Shown piece after piece: positions 53,296 through 61,768 of a DNA stretch of 64,000 bases (position 1 is its first letter; every line of letters begins with the position of its first letter). The stretch spans positions 51,996 through 115,995 of the forward strand of contig NZ_JAILNU010000100.1 of assembly GCF_024691275.1 (NCBI RefSeq). Reading direction: 5' to 3'. The position numbers were made by a program, and so were the translations under genes. This DNA is from Ruminococcus sp. Lineage in GTDB: Bacteria; Bacillota; Clostridia; Oscillospirales; Ruminococcaceae. Under the pieces are notes generated by a model. The model was not told the DNA's origin. It did not search any database and saw only the letters and a list, made by a program, of their open reading frames with translations.

Positions 53296-56200
53296 ATGAA
53301 AGCAAAAAAAATGCTCAGCGGACTTGCTTCGCTGGCACTTTCCCTCTCTGCTTTTACAGGACTCGGTGCTGCTGAGCAGATAAGACCTGCTGAGGTCAAG
53401 GCTGCAACTGCAAACTGGAAGTTCGACTTCGGCGGAAGCGGTGCTGCAAGCGGATATACAGGCGTGTCCGCATCAGACGGCTATAATTCGGGAAGGGGCT
53501 ACGGATTTGCACAGACATGGAACGTGTCCAACGTTTCCGCAGGAGGCAGCGGAGTACTTGCGGACGCGGTAAAGTTCAACGACTACGGCTCTGGCAACAC
53601 CTTTAACGTTGACCTGCCGAAGGGACTTTACGAGGTAAAAGTAACTGTGGGCAATGCTCCGCGTACTACTATCAAGCTTGAGGGTATGGTTCAGATGATG
53701 AACCTTACAGGGCGTGGAGCAACTGAGACGGTTAAGCTCCCTGTTACCGACGGACAGCTCAATATTCAGGCTGTCGAGGGCATGAGCAAGCGCGAGCAGT
53801 CCATTTCCGCTGTGGAGATCAGACAGATCAACGACACGGGAACTATGCCGCCTATGGTATGGATATGCGGCGATTCTACCGTTGCGAATTACTACAACTG
53901 CGCAGATACTTCTCAGCATGGCTGGGGACAGTTCTTCCAGTCACAGCTCCCTGCGGGTTCTTATGAAGTCCGCAATATGGCGACAAGCGGTCAGTATGCA
54001 AAGGGCTTCGTGAACGGCGGTCAGTTCGCTCCTATCGAGACCTACGGCAAATCGGGAGACTATTACATTATATCCATTGGTATAAATGATTCAAACTATT
54101 CCAACGAGACCGAGTACTACAATACCGTTACCGATATGGTAAAACGTGCCAAGGCTAAGGGAATGGAGGTAATACTCGTTAAGCAGCAGGGAAGACGCGG
54201 CGATCTCAACCGCAGCCCGAAACTTTCAGGACGCTGGTACGGTGGGTCTCTCGACAAGATAGGCAGTGAGCAGAATGTCAAGGTGGTAGACCTGTTCACG
54301 AAGTGGCAGGATTTCGGCCTTTCAATTGGCTACGACGGAATGGCTTCGTATTATGCTATACAGGCTAACGGCAGCAATGACGATCTCCACCAGAGCAAAA
54401 AAGGCGCTCAGAAAATTGCCGAGATCATGCAGCAGGAGCTTCAGCTCGGCGTAAGAGCTGCTATTCACCCCGAGGAAAATGTATCCTATATGTTCAAAAA
54501 CGTCAACAGCGGTCTTTATATGGAAGTTGCTGACGGTAACATAACAAGCGGCGCTAATGTTCAGCAGTGGGGAGCTTCTTCTTCACAGCTGCATAATACA
54601 TGGAAGTGCGTACAGGCTACAGGCGATTATTTCTACATCAAGCCTGTTGAGTCTGAGCTATGTCTATATGTTGACAAAGGCAGTAAGGATAACGGAGCTA
54701 ATATAGTAGTTGCAGACAAGAACGGCTACAGTGACCAGTTCTTCAAATTCCAGGATAACGGCGACGGCACTGTGACTATCCTCACAAGAGCTTCACGCGA
54801 TGCAAGAGCTGTCGAGGTCGCAAGTGCGTACAAAAACAGCGGCGCTAATATCCAGCAGTGGGAAGTAAACGGTCATGCCTGCCAGAAGTGGGAAATGATA
54901 GAGGTAGATGATATTGTTGTTACAGTTCCGCAAACTACGACTGCAACGACCACGACTACAACCACAACTACTGTCACCACGACAACTTCTTCCGCAGTAA
55001 CATCAGCTCCTGTTGAAACCTATCCGTTTGATTTTGAGATCTTCTACGGTGATGCAAACTGTGACAGTAAAGTTGATATGTCGGATATCGTACTTATCAT
55101 GCAGGCTCTTGCAAATCCAAACAAATACGGCCTTACAGGTTCAGACGAACACCATATCACAAAATATGGTCTGTTAAATGCCGATGTTACAGGAGAACAC
55201 GACGGCATGACAGGCAACGATGCGGTGTTCATACAGAGGTGTCTCCTCGGACTTGACAAGCTTCCCGAGCCTATTTATGTTATCCCTGTAAAATCAACGA
55301 CATTGACCACAACTACAACTACAACAACCACCACAACAACAACAGCTCCTGTTCCCGTGAAGTATTTTGCAGTGGATCAGGTGTGGACAAACGGCGTTAC
55401 AGAGACTGTCAATGCAGGTTATACAAAAGCTGACGGCTACGTAAACCTTGATAATACAACTGACAGCAATATAACCTTTACGGTAAATGCTTCGACAGCT
55501 GGAAACTATATGACCCATATACGCTTCGCAAACGGTTCGGTCAATGACCGCAAGATGAAGATATTCGTCAATGATAATTTTGATTCTTGCTGGATGCAGT
55601 CCTTCCCGGGTACAGGTTCATGGACTGACTGGAACGAGTTTGGCATAGTTCTTCCGCTCATTGCAGGAAAGAATACTATCGTTATGCAGTCGGCAATGTC
55701 CGAGGGCGGTCCTAATCTTGACTACATCGAGCTTATCCTTACAGACGAGCCTTATGCAGAGATATATGACCCTTCTCAGGAACAGCAGAACACAGGCAGC
55801 GGTCAGCATATGCTTTATATCGCAGGCGATTCCACTGTTCAGAGCTACCGTGCGCAGTACGCTCCGCAGCAGGGCTGGGGATACTATATGCAGGACTACT
55901 TCAATAGCGATATAACAGTTGCCAATCATTCCATCGCCGGCAGAAGCTCCAAGAAGTTCTACGACGAGGGCAGATGGCAGACCATTGAGGACAGTCTTAA
56001 ATCAGGCGACTATGTAATGATACAGTTTGCTATCAACGATGCAGGTGCATCAAATGCGGACAGATACGCTCCGACTTGCGGAAATGTTAATAATCCGTCA
56101 TCCGGCTCGTATGAGTGGTATATGACACAATTCATCAATGGCGCAAAGAATAAGGGCGCGACACCGATACTTGTAACAACGACTATCGGCATGAAGGCTT

Positions 56201-56484
56201 ACTCCAACGGCAGATTTGCAAACAGCTACACCAATTATAACAAAGCCTGCTATGATCTTGCAAAGAAGTACAGCGTTCCGTGCATCGACCTCAATACTCT
56301 TATGGTGAATCATTATAACTCGGTAGGCTATGATACAGCCAAGAGCTACCACCTTATGGGAGCAGTTGCAGGTTCAACAGACGGCACTCATTTCTGTGAA
56401 AAAGGCGCAAACATCGTTGCAGGACTTGTCGCAGGAGAAATAAGAAAGCAGAACATAAGCGGTCTGGCTTCATACCTCAAATAA
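53296..56484 (+). CDS. Double CE12 rhamnogalacturonan acetylesterase with central dockerin
   Basis: A 1062-aa secreted protein. Signal peptide about 1-38; an N-terminal beta module (about 40-170); a first SGNH/CE12 domain (about 185-390) with CGDSTVANYY, IGINDSN and DDLHQSKKG; a CBM13-type beta-trefoil (about 394-540; GANVQQWG, GANIQQWE); a Thr linker; a dockerin (about 583-655); a second Thr linker; a CBM35-like module (about 690-815); and a second CE12 domain (about 837-1062) with AGDSTVQSYR, FAINDAG and DGTHFCEKG. Both esterases keep the Ser and Asp-His of the triad. It deacetylates rhamnogalacturonan, complementing the pectate lyase. GGAGG before the ATG. Confidence 0.92.
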   Translation: MKAKKMLSGLASLALSLSAFTGLGAAEQIRPAEVKAATANWKFDFGGSGAASGYTGVSASDGYNSGRGYGFAQTWNVSNVSAGGSGVLADAVKFNDYGSGNTFNVDLPKGLYEVKVTVGNAPRTTIKLEGMVQMMNLTGRGATETVKLPVTDGQLNIQAVEGMSKREQSISAVEIRQINDTGTMPPMVWICGDSTVANYYNCADTSQHGWGQFFQSQLPAGSYEVRNMATSGQYAKGFVNGGQFAPIETYGKSGDYYIISIGINDSNYSNETEYYNTVTDMVKRAKAKGMEVILVKQQGRRGDLNRSPKLSGRWYGGSLDKIGSEQNVKVVDLFTKWQDFGLSIGYDGMASYYAIQANGSNDDLHQSKKGAQKIAEIMQQELQLGVRAAIHPEENVSYMFKNVNSGLYMEVADGNITSGANVQQWGASSSQLHNTWKCVQATGDYFYIKPVESELCLYVDKGSKDNGANIVVADKNGYSDQFFKFQDNGDGTVTILTRASRDARAVEVASAYKNSGANIQQWEVNGHACQKWEMIEVDDIVVTVPQTTTATTTTTTTTTVTTTTSSAVTSAPVETYPFDFEIFYGDANCDSKVDMSDIVLIMQALANPNKYGLTGSDEHHITKYGLLNADVTGEHDGMTGNDAVFIQRCLLGLDKLPEPIYVIPVKSTTLTTTTTTTTTTTTTAPVPVKYFAVDQVWTNGVTETVNAGYTKADGYVNLDNTTDSNITFTVNASTAGNYMTHIRFANGSVNDRKMKIFVNDNFDSCWMQSFPGTGSWTDWNEFGIVLPLIAGKNTIVMQSAMSEGGPNLDYIELILTDEPYAEIYDPSQEQQNTGSGQHMLYIAGDSTVQSYRAQYAPQQGWGYYMQDYFNSDITVANHSIAGRSSKKFYDEGRWQTIEDSLKSGDYVMIQFAINDAGASNADRYAPTCGNVNNPSSGSYEWYMTQFINGAKNKGATPILVTTTIGMKAYSNGRFANSYTNYNKACYDLAKKYSVPCIDLNTLMVNHYNSVGYDTAKSYHLMGAVAGSTDGTHFCEKGANIVAGLVAGEIRKQNISGLASYLK

Positions 56485-56490
56485 ACTATA

Positions 56491-56519
56491 AAGGCTTCAC
56501 GTTTTGTGAAGCCTTTTCA
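56491..56519 (+). terminator. Terminator of the double CE12 gene
   Basis: AAGGCTTCAC/GTGAAGCCTT with a GTTTT loop, then TTCATTTT. It lies between convergent genes. Confidence 0.9.
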
Positions 56520-56531
56520 TTTTGCAGAAGG

Positions 56532-57038
56532 TCATATTTTCAGCTCTAAAAAATGCACAAGCATATTCCATGTTGGACAGTCCACCGCACCGCTTTCGGG
56601 AATGCCTGTATATCGCTGGAAAAGCCGCACAGCTTTTCGTGTATCCTCGTCAAATTCGCCGCATACGCTTACCTTAGGCATATTGTCATACCACGCAGCA
56701 GCTTTCCATAGCATTGCCTGTATGATATATACCAGTTCTCCGCTGTCACCATCGCAGACGCGGTAGCTTTTGGAAGGAAATACATGGTAAGCCGCGGGAG
56801 CACCGTCGAGATCCTCTCTGTAGACAGCTGCGATCTTATCCCATGTATCGGGATCGGTCTCACCTGTTACGGGAAGCCCGTATAAACGCTGAAATTCCGA
56901 TACCGCCTCTTTGGTGTCGCTGTCGTAGATGCCGCTCGGCATTACCTGAGGTATCCTTTTGTCGAAAATAGATATGGCATAAAGGAGATCCTGCAATTCG
57001 CGGATATGTTCCTTTTTTTGTTCATCTGTGTATGGCAT
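56532..57038 (-). CDS. Peptidoglycan-binding domain protein
   Basis: A 168-aa protein with two PG_binding_1 repeats (SGIYDSDTKEAVSEFQRLYGLPVTG and CGEFDEDTRKAVRLFQRYTGIPESG). No signal peptide. It begins MPYTDEQKKEHIRELQ. Last gene of a three-gene minus-strand operon whose second gene has the same repeats. Probably binds cortex or cell-wall peptidoglycan during sporulation or germination; inferred from context. Confidence 0.85.
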   Translation of the reverse strand: MPYTDEQKKEHIRELQDLLYAISIFDKRIPQVMPSGIYDSDTKEAVSEFQRLYGLPVTGETDPDTWDKIAAVYREDLDGAPAAYHVFPSKSYRVCDGDSGELVYIIQAMLWKAAAWYDNMPKVSVCGEFDEDTRKAVRLFQRYTGIPESGAVDCPTWNMLVHFLELKI

Positions 57039-57089
57039 GGGATCAACTCCTGATAATAGTATTTGTCATTTGGTGATCTGACATAACGG

Positions 57090-58481
57090 CTACTTTATGG
57101 TGTAGCCGGGATTCTGGTAGGGACGCTTGTCAAAACCGTACCGCAGGTCTGAATATACGCCTGCTATCCTGTCCCATGTGACAGCTCCCACTATACCCGA
57201 CGTATCTATGCCGAACTGACGCTGGAACGCTGTGACGGACTGTTTTGTAAGAGGGCCGAAATAGCCTGTATCACTGACTGCGGGGATATTCGGATAGCTT
57301 CTGCTGATATAAGTGAGATACTGCTGTATTATCTTTACAGATTCTCCGTTCGCACCTTCTCTCAGAACAGTATTGGGATAAAGTGCAACGTAGGTATACT
57401 GGGGCGGTACCGATTCAACAATACCCTGATATGCACGGTAAAGATCGTTTCTGGTTGCCCTGTTGACCACTCCCGTCTGAGGAAGTCCGAACACGCGCTG
57501 GAATGACTTTACCGAGCGCTCTGTCTGCTCACCGAAGTAGCCTGTTATCTCTACAGGTATGACGGCTTCATAGTAAGCGCCTATGACTGCAAGGTAGTAT
57601 TGCAGCATACTGACCTCTATGGACTGCATACCGATACGGAGGTCTTCGGAGAACTGCGGCTGTATCTCATCGAGCCGAAGCCCCTCGGAATCAAGCTCAG
57701 CCAGCCGTTTTACGCTGGTGTAGATGTAGGTTATCCTGTACCATGTTGCTGCATTGACTTTTCCGTTTTCTTCAAGTCCGAATATCTGCTGGAACTTCCT
57801 TACAGCGTCTTCAGTTGCAGTGTCGAATATCCCGTCGGCAGCAGGTATCTTCGGGATAGCAGGGAAGTTGCGCGATATGCGGTTGAGCCATATCTGTACG
57901 AACTTCACATCGTTGCCGAATGCACCGTTTACCAGTTCTATCCCTGGATAGGAGGGCATGGCTGTCCGCACGGGGGCGTTTTTGACGATATCAATATTCT
58001 CTCCGTAGTAGTATTGCAGTATCTCATAGGGAGTATAGCCCCTTTCTGCAAGAGATACTGTGCCCCATTGGGAAAGTCCGTTACAGGTAGTGGTAGTGCC
58101 GTTGCAGAATGAAGTGAAAAGAGGTTCGACTCTGCCTTGCCGCCTTACGTAGTCGTTGAAAAGCTCATCGACGAGGTAACTGATGTTCTCGAAATACTCC
58201 CTGCCGTTTATGAACTTCTGATCGAACTGAGTTGTGGCAGTTATGTCGAAATCATATCCCCTTGAACGGTACCATTCGGTGTATATTCGGTTGAGTGCAA
58301 AGGATACTATCACGTAGATATTGGCACGGAGAGCATTTTCGTTCCATGTGGGGTAAATCTCGCTGGAAGCGACGTTTTTGATATACGAAGCAAATCCCAC
58401 TGTTACATTCGGGGAATCCGAATCAGGAGTCCCAAGATGCACAGTTATGGTCTCTGGTATGAAAGGTTCTCCTGTAAGCAT
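57090..58481 (-). CDS. SleC-like SpoIID-domain protein with peptidoglycan-binding repeats
   Basis: A 463-aa protein. Residues about 25-170 form a SpoIID/SleC-like domain (IKNVASSEIYPTWNENALRAN, FALNRIYTEWYRSRGYDFDIT, QWGTVSLAERGYTPYEILQYYYG). Three PG_binding_1 repeats follow, with VRKFQQIFGLEENG, VKSFQRVFGLPQTG and VTAFQRQFGIDTSG. Related Clostridia proteins start with a carboxypeptidase-regulatory-like domain; here that domain is encoded just upstream and separated by an in-frame TGA. Likely a spore-cortex or cell-wall lytic factor. AAGGAG sits in the end of the upstream gene. Confidence 0.85.
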   Translation of the reverse strand: MLTGEPFIPETITVHLGTPDSDSPNVTVGFASYIKNVASSEIYPTWNENALRANIYVIVSFALNRIYTEWYRSRGYDFDITATTQFDQKFINGREYFENISYLVDELFNDYVRRQGRVEPLFTSFCNGTTTTCNGLSQWGTVSLAERGYTPYEILQYYYGENIDIVKNAPVRTAMPSYPGIELVNGAFGNDVKFVQIWLNRISRNFPAIPKIPAADGIFDTATEDAVRKFQQIFGLEENGKVNAATWYRITYIYTSVKRLAELDSEGLRLDEIQPQFSEDLRIGMQSIEVSMLQYYLAVIGAYYEAVIPVEITGYFGEQTERSVKSFQRVFGLPQTGVVNRATRNDLYRAYQGIVESVPPQYTYVALYPNTVLREGANGESVKIIQQYLTYISRSYPNIPAVSDTGYFGPLTKQSVTAFQRQFGIDTSGIVGAVTWDRIAGVYSDLRYGFDKRPYQNPGYTIK

Positions 58482-58484
58482 GGC

Positions 58485-59207
58485 TCACTCCTTTCTGCCG
58501 CGGAAATCAGGTTCGGCATTGTAATAGGTCACAGTTTCGTCGGAACTTTGCATCATCATAGGCACAGGTATGAGATTGAAGTTTTGTACAGAGGTTATGC
58601 CCGAAAATACAGGCACATCAACGCTTCTTGCGTTAAAAAAGCCTTCTGCCGATACGCTTACGTCAAAGAGATTGTACGGACGTTCATCGGGATCAGATGA
58701 TTGTGAATGTATCAGGTCGGGAACGGGAAGCGGGAACTTGGGGGAAATGCCGCTCTCATCGGTAATTCCTGATGCAAGTATCATTCTTTTTCCGTCTACC
58801 ACAGCGGTAACTGCCACGGAGGCTCCCTTTATGGCGGACGAGTTATCACCTGTACGGACATTTACCAGTATATAGCCTGTTTCTCTGCCTAAGAGTTCCT
58901 CCGAGGTGTATTCGGGCGGCACATTGTCTTCAGAAGAAGCAGTGCCGAGGTCGGTATCAAGCTGGGAAAGATCGGGCTCAGGGTAGCGGCTGTTGTAGTC
59001 CTCCTCGGTATCGGGGAAATCCTCGTCGGTGAATTCCGAATAAACCGTATCGTCGGGAGCATCTTCGTTTACATCTTTTATCTCCTGCGGCTTCGGATTA
59101 TAGTCAAGGGATATGTCTCCCGACTGTTCCGTGGGATTTGAGCTCCTGCTGTAGAGCTTCATGAGCTCCTGCTTGTATTTTTCAGTATCAAAATTTCCGT
59201 TTTTCAT
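58485..59207 (-). CDS. Carboxypeptidase-regulatory-like domain protein (N-terminal half of a SleC-like protein)
   Basis: A 240-aa protein from ATG 59207 with GGAGGAG upstream; the frame stays open to 59312. The N-terminal 110 residues are acidic and disordered. Residues about 115-230 form a beta-sandwich: GYILVNVRTGDNSSAIKGAS, ASGITDESGISP, PYNLFDVSVSAEGFF. Its stop TGA (58487-58485) is in the same frame as the downstream ATG, two codons further on. The two open frames therefore read like one family member interrupted by a stop. Confidence 0.78.
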   Translation of the reverse strand: MKNGNFDTEKYKQELMKLYSRSSNPTEQSGDISLDYNPKPQEIKDVNEDAPDDTVYSEFTDEDFPDTEEDYNSRYPEPDLSQLDTDLGTASSEDNVPPEYTSEELLGRETGYILVNVRTGDNSSAIKGASVAVTAVVDGKRMILASGITDESGISPKFPLPVPDLIHSQSSDPDERPYNLFDVSVSAEGFFNARSVDVPVFSGITSVQNFNLIPVPMMMQSSDETVTYYNAEPDFRGRKE

Positions 59208-59465
59208 ATGATCTCCTCCTGCTAAATGATATTCTTCACCGCCGCAGAATATTACACGGTCATGATTGACTTTGAATATCTCATATGATATAATGAATGA
59301 AAATGCATTCATTATAACTTATCTAAAAGCCCTTGCAGATACGCAAATCAGAGATTTGCTCCCTGCAATCGGGCAATTATATCATAACGCTTCGCTTTTA
59401 TGACATTATTTATGCTTGAAAGAGTCGATATATTCTTTGTATTTAAGCAGATAAGAGGTTTATAT

Positions 59466-60539
59466 ATGGATTATGAGAGAAATTGGATCTTAGATAAAGT
59501 GTATGATCTTGCTGATCAGAAAAAGTATGATGAGGCAAGAAAGTTCATTGCCGATCTGACAATACCTGCCGATGAAAAGGCGAGACTGAATATGCACGTC
59601 TGGCAGATACAGCAAAAAGAAGTCGATTCCCATGGAAAAGGCTTTGACAAGATACCCATGACACCTGTCATATCTATGATACTTGGTTTTGTTGTGATAT
59701 GCTCGGCATTCTTTTTTAAGGATACGCTCCAGACCGTGCTTGTTACGGTAGGACTGATAATGGCAGGCGTTATCCCTGCGATATACTGCTTTATTGAGAA
59801 ACGCAGGATCAACAAGACTTCGGGAAAATATGAAACGGAATCTCACAGATACGTAAAAGAGGGTGCGGATATCAATTACGTAAAGCCCGAAGCTCCTGCG
59901 TGGGTAGTAGGTTTTACTATTCTGGGCGTGGGACTTATTATAGGAGCCATGGCGGTCACAAATGTGCTGAAAGGCGCTTACGAGAGACTGGCGATATGCG
60001 CAATGCTTACGGCAGCTTTTGTACTTTTCTTCCTTTGCTGCAAAAACAGAAGAAGACATGACAGTGTCATCTCCATGAAACTGCTGGCAGTATGCGGTGT
60101 GCTTTATACGATATTCAGTATTTCGGCTATCTTTGATCCTGCTAATGAGAAGTATTACGGTCTTATTTTCTGTTCATTCGGCGCAATGCCGCTGCTTTTG
60201 TATCCCGTGACATTTGCGTTTATAAAACGAAAGCAGTGTACGGTAAAGGTCGAGGCGGAATGTGTTGACTGCACCATTGTATCGGGTTTGGGAGGCGGAC
60301 GGCGTTTGCCTGACAGGTATTATGCTTTCTGGAAATATTCTTATGAAGGCGTTACCTATGTGCATAGGGATATGGCTTCATACAAGAAAACAGAGTTTGG
60401 CGAGTTCACGGAGCTGTTCATAGCACCGAGCGATCCGCATAATGTCTACCGCAGAAAACTCCCGATAACAAGCAGCATATATATTGCGGCTGGCTTTTTT
60501 ATGACGGTTTACGCATTTTTGCCGTTTATAGGTCAATAA
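59466..60539 (+). CDS. Multi-pass membrane protein of unknown function
   Basis: A 357-aa protein with a cytoplasmic N-terminus (DYERNWILDKVYDLADQKKY) and about seven hydrophobic helices spread over residues 70-260 and at the end (340-357). Between them lies a soluble segment near residues 265-335 with VEAECVDCTIVSGLGGGRR and YYAFWKYSYEG, reminiscent of DUF3592-like domains. AGAGG lies before ATG 59466; the frame is open from 59400. No function assigned. Confidence 0.75.
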   Translation: MDYERNWILDKVYDLADQKKYDEARKFIADLTIPADEKARLNMHVWQIQQKEVDSHGKGFDKIPMTPVISMILGFVVICSAFFFKDTLQTVLVTVGLIMAGVIPAIYCFIEKRRINKTSGKYETESHRYVKEGADINYVKPEAPAWVVGFTILGVGLIIGAMAVTNVLKGAYERLAICAMLTAAFVLFFLCCKNRRRHDSVISMKLLAVCGVLYTIFSISAIFDPANEKYYGLIFCSFGAMPLLLYPVTFAFIKRKQCTVKVEAECVDCTIVSGLGGGRRLPDRYYAFWKYSYEGVTYVHRDMASYKKTEFGEFTELFIAPSDPHNVYRRKLPITSSIYIAAGFFMTVYAFLPFIGQ

Positions 60540-60599
60540 AATGGTGTGATCGCGGGAAAGGTAAGAAGCCCGCGGAGTTCAAAGCCGATGCGGTGTTAC

Positions 60600-60628
60600 T
60601 TGACAATCGGTGGGCTTTGTATTATAAT
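60600..60628 (+). promoter_or_regulatory. Consensus sigma-A promoter
   Basis: TTGACA (60600-60605), 17-bp spacer, TATAAT (60623-60628), serving the anchored protein gene and probably the cyclophilin gene. Confidence 0.9.
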
Positions 60629-60679
60629 TAATATTAATAACCACATATACAGCGAATAATTTTGAACGGAGGAAAAACA

Positions 60680-61126
60680 GTGCAAAGACATATTGTCTCT
60701 CTGGCACTCGCGGTCGTGTCAGCTATACTCGTAATAATTGCAGGCAGATCGTGTACTAAGAGCGCTTACGAGAGCAACAAAAAAGGCAGCTCACAAAATA
60801 ATACCACACAGAAGTACCACCTGATAACAGAAGCTGAGTACGGTACGTCAGATCAGAGCGTTCTGGGTGCAGGTTCGGGAGGCTCTGCAAATAATCCTGC
60901 TCAGGAGACTACAGAGCGCGAGTATGTGACTGTTACGAATATGTTCGGAGATGTCATTGAGACTATCCCTGTGACTACTCCCGAGGAGGCAAATATGCCT
61001 ACCACTACTCTTTCGATACTCGATGAATATAACAGAAAACACGGCGGTCTGGACAATGATACGAACGTTCAGGAGTACACAACATATATTGCGCCTGCAA
61101 CCAACATCGTTATTGAAGTAGGCTGA
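60680..61126 (+). CDS. Anchored extracytoplasmic protein of unknown function
   Basis: A 148-aa protein starting at GTG 60680, 7 bp after GGAGG. One N-terminal membrane helix (about 4-24; SLALAVVSAILVIIAG), then a Ser/Gly/Asn/Thr-rich extracytoplasmic region with no recognised fold and a short C-terminal hydrophobic stretch (ATNIVIEVG). It lies 23 bp before the cyclophilin gene and shares its promoter. Confidence 0.68.
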   Translation: MQRHIVSLALAVVSAILVIIAGRSCTKSAYESNKKGSSQNNTTQKYHLITEAEYGTSDQSVLGAGSGGSANNPAQETTEREYVTVTNMFGDVIETIPVTTPEEANMPTTTLSILDEYNRKHGGLDNDTNVQEYTTYIAPATNIVIEVG

Positions 61127-61149
61127 TATAATTTCAAGGAGGAAAAACA

Positions 61150-61620
61150 ATGGTAACTATCGAAATGGAAAACGGAAAGAAGATCAAGATAGAGCTTTAT
61201 CCCGATATCGCTCCTATCTCTTGTGTGAACTTTGAGAAGCTTGTAAAGCAGGGCTTCTACGATGGTCTGACATTCCACAGAGTTATCCCGGGATTCATGA
61301 TCCAGGGCGGCTGCCCCAACGGTACAGGCACAGGCGGTCCCGGCTGGCATATCAAGGGAGAATTTGCTGCAAACGGCGTGAAGAACGACCTCAAGCACAC
61401 AAGAGGTGTTCTTTCAATGGCTCGTTCAATGATGCCCGATTCAGCAGGTTCACAGTTTTTCATCATGCATGAGGACGCTCCTCATCTTGACGGCAACTAC
61501 GCTGCATTCGGCAAGGTAGTTGAAGGTATGGAGGTCGTTGACGAGATAGCAGAATGTGCTACGGATTACAATGACAAGCCTACAACACCTCAGATAATGA
61601 AGAAGGTAACTATTGACTGA
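61150..61620 (+). CDS. Cyclophilin-type peptidyl-prolyl isomerase
   Basis: A 156-aa cytoplasmic cyclophilin that catalyses cis-trans proline isomerisation. Conserved active-site segments: FHRVIPGFMIQGGCPNGTG, GVLSMARSMMPDSAGSQFFI and HLDGNYAAFGKVVEGM. No signal peptide. AAGGAGG before the ATG. Confidence 0.96.
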   Translation: MVTIEMENGKKIKIELYPDIAPISCVNFEKLVKQGFYDGLTFHRVIPGFMIQGGCPNGTGTGGPGWHIKGEFAANGVKNDLKHTRGVLSMARSMMPDSAGSQFFIMHEDAPHLDGNYAAFGKVVEGMEVVDEIAECATDYNDKPTTPQIMKKVTID

Positions 61621-61629
61621 TAAACTCTG

Positions 61630-61660
61630 AGAGGCGGATATACCGCCTCTTTTCTTTTTC
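61630..61660 (+). terminator. Terminator of the cyclophilin gene
   Basis: AGAGGCGG/CCGCCTCT with a 5-nt loop, then TTTCTTTTTC. Confidence 0.92.
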
Positions 61661-61681
61661 GGCTCAGCAGACACGCGGCAG

Positions 61682-61710
61682 TTGACTTTGCATGAGAAAT
61701 ATGCTATAAT
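61682..61710 (+). promoter_or_regulatory. Sigma-A promoter of gltX
   Basis: TTGACT (61682-61687), 17-bp spacer, TATAAT (61705-61710), extended by TGC. Confidence 0.88.
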
Positions 61711-61768
61711 ATTTTAAATATCGTCTGTCCGCAGATGACAGACGCAAAATTTACAAAGGATTGATAAT

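Noticed and set aside
54940..55350. ACA/ACC tandem tracts as simple-sequence repeats of separate origin
   Set aside because: They encode the Thr-rich linkers common in these enzymes; similar tracts occur in the other dockerin genes.
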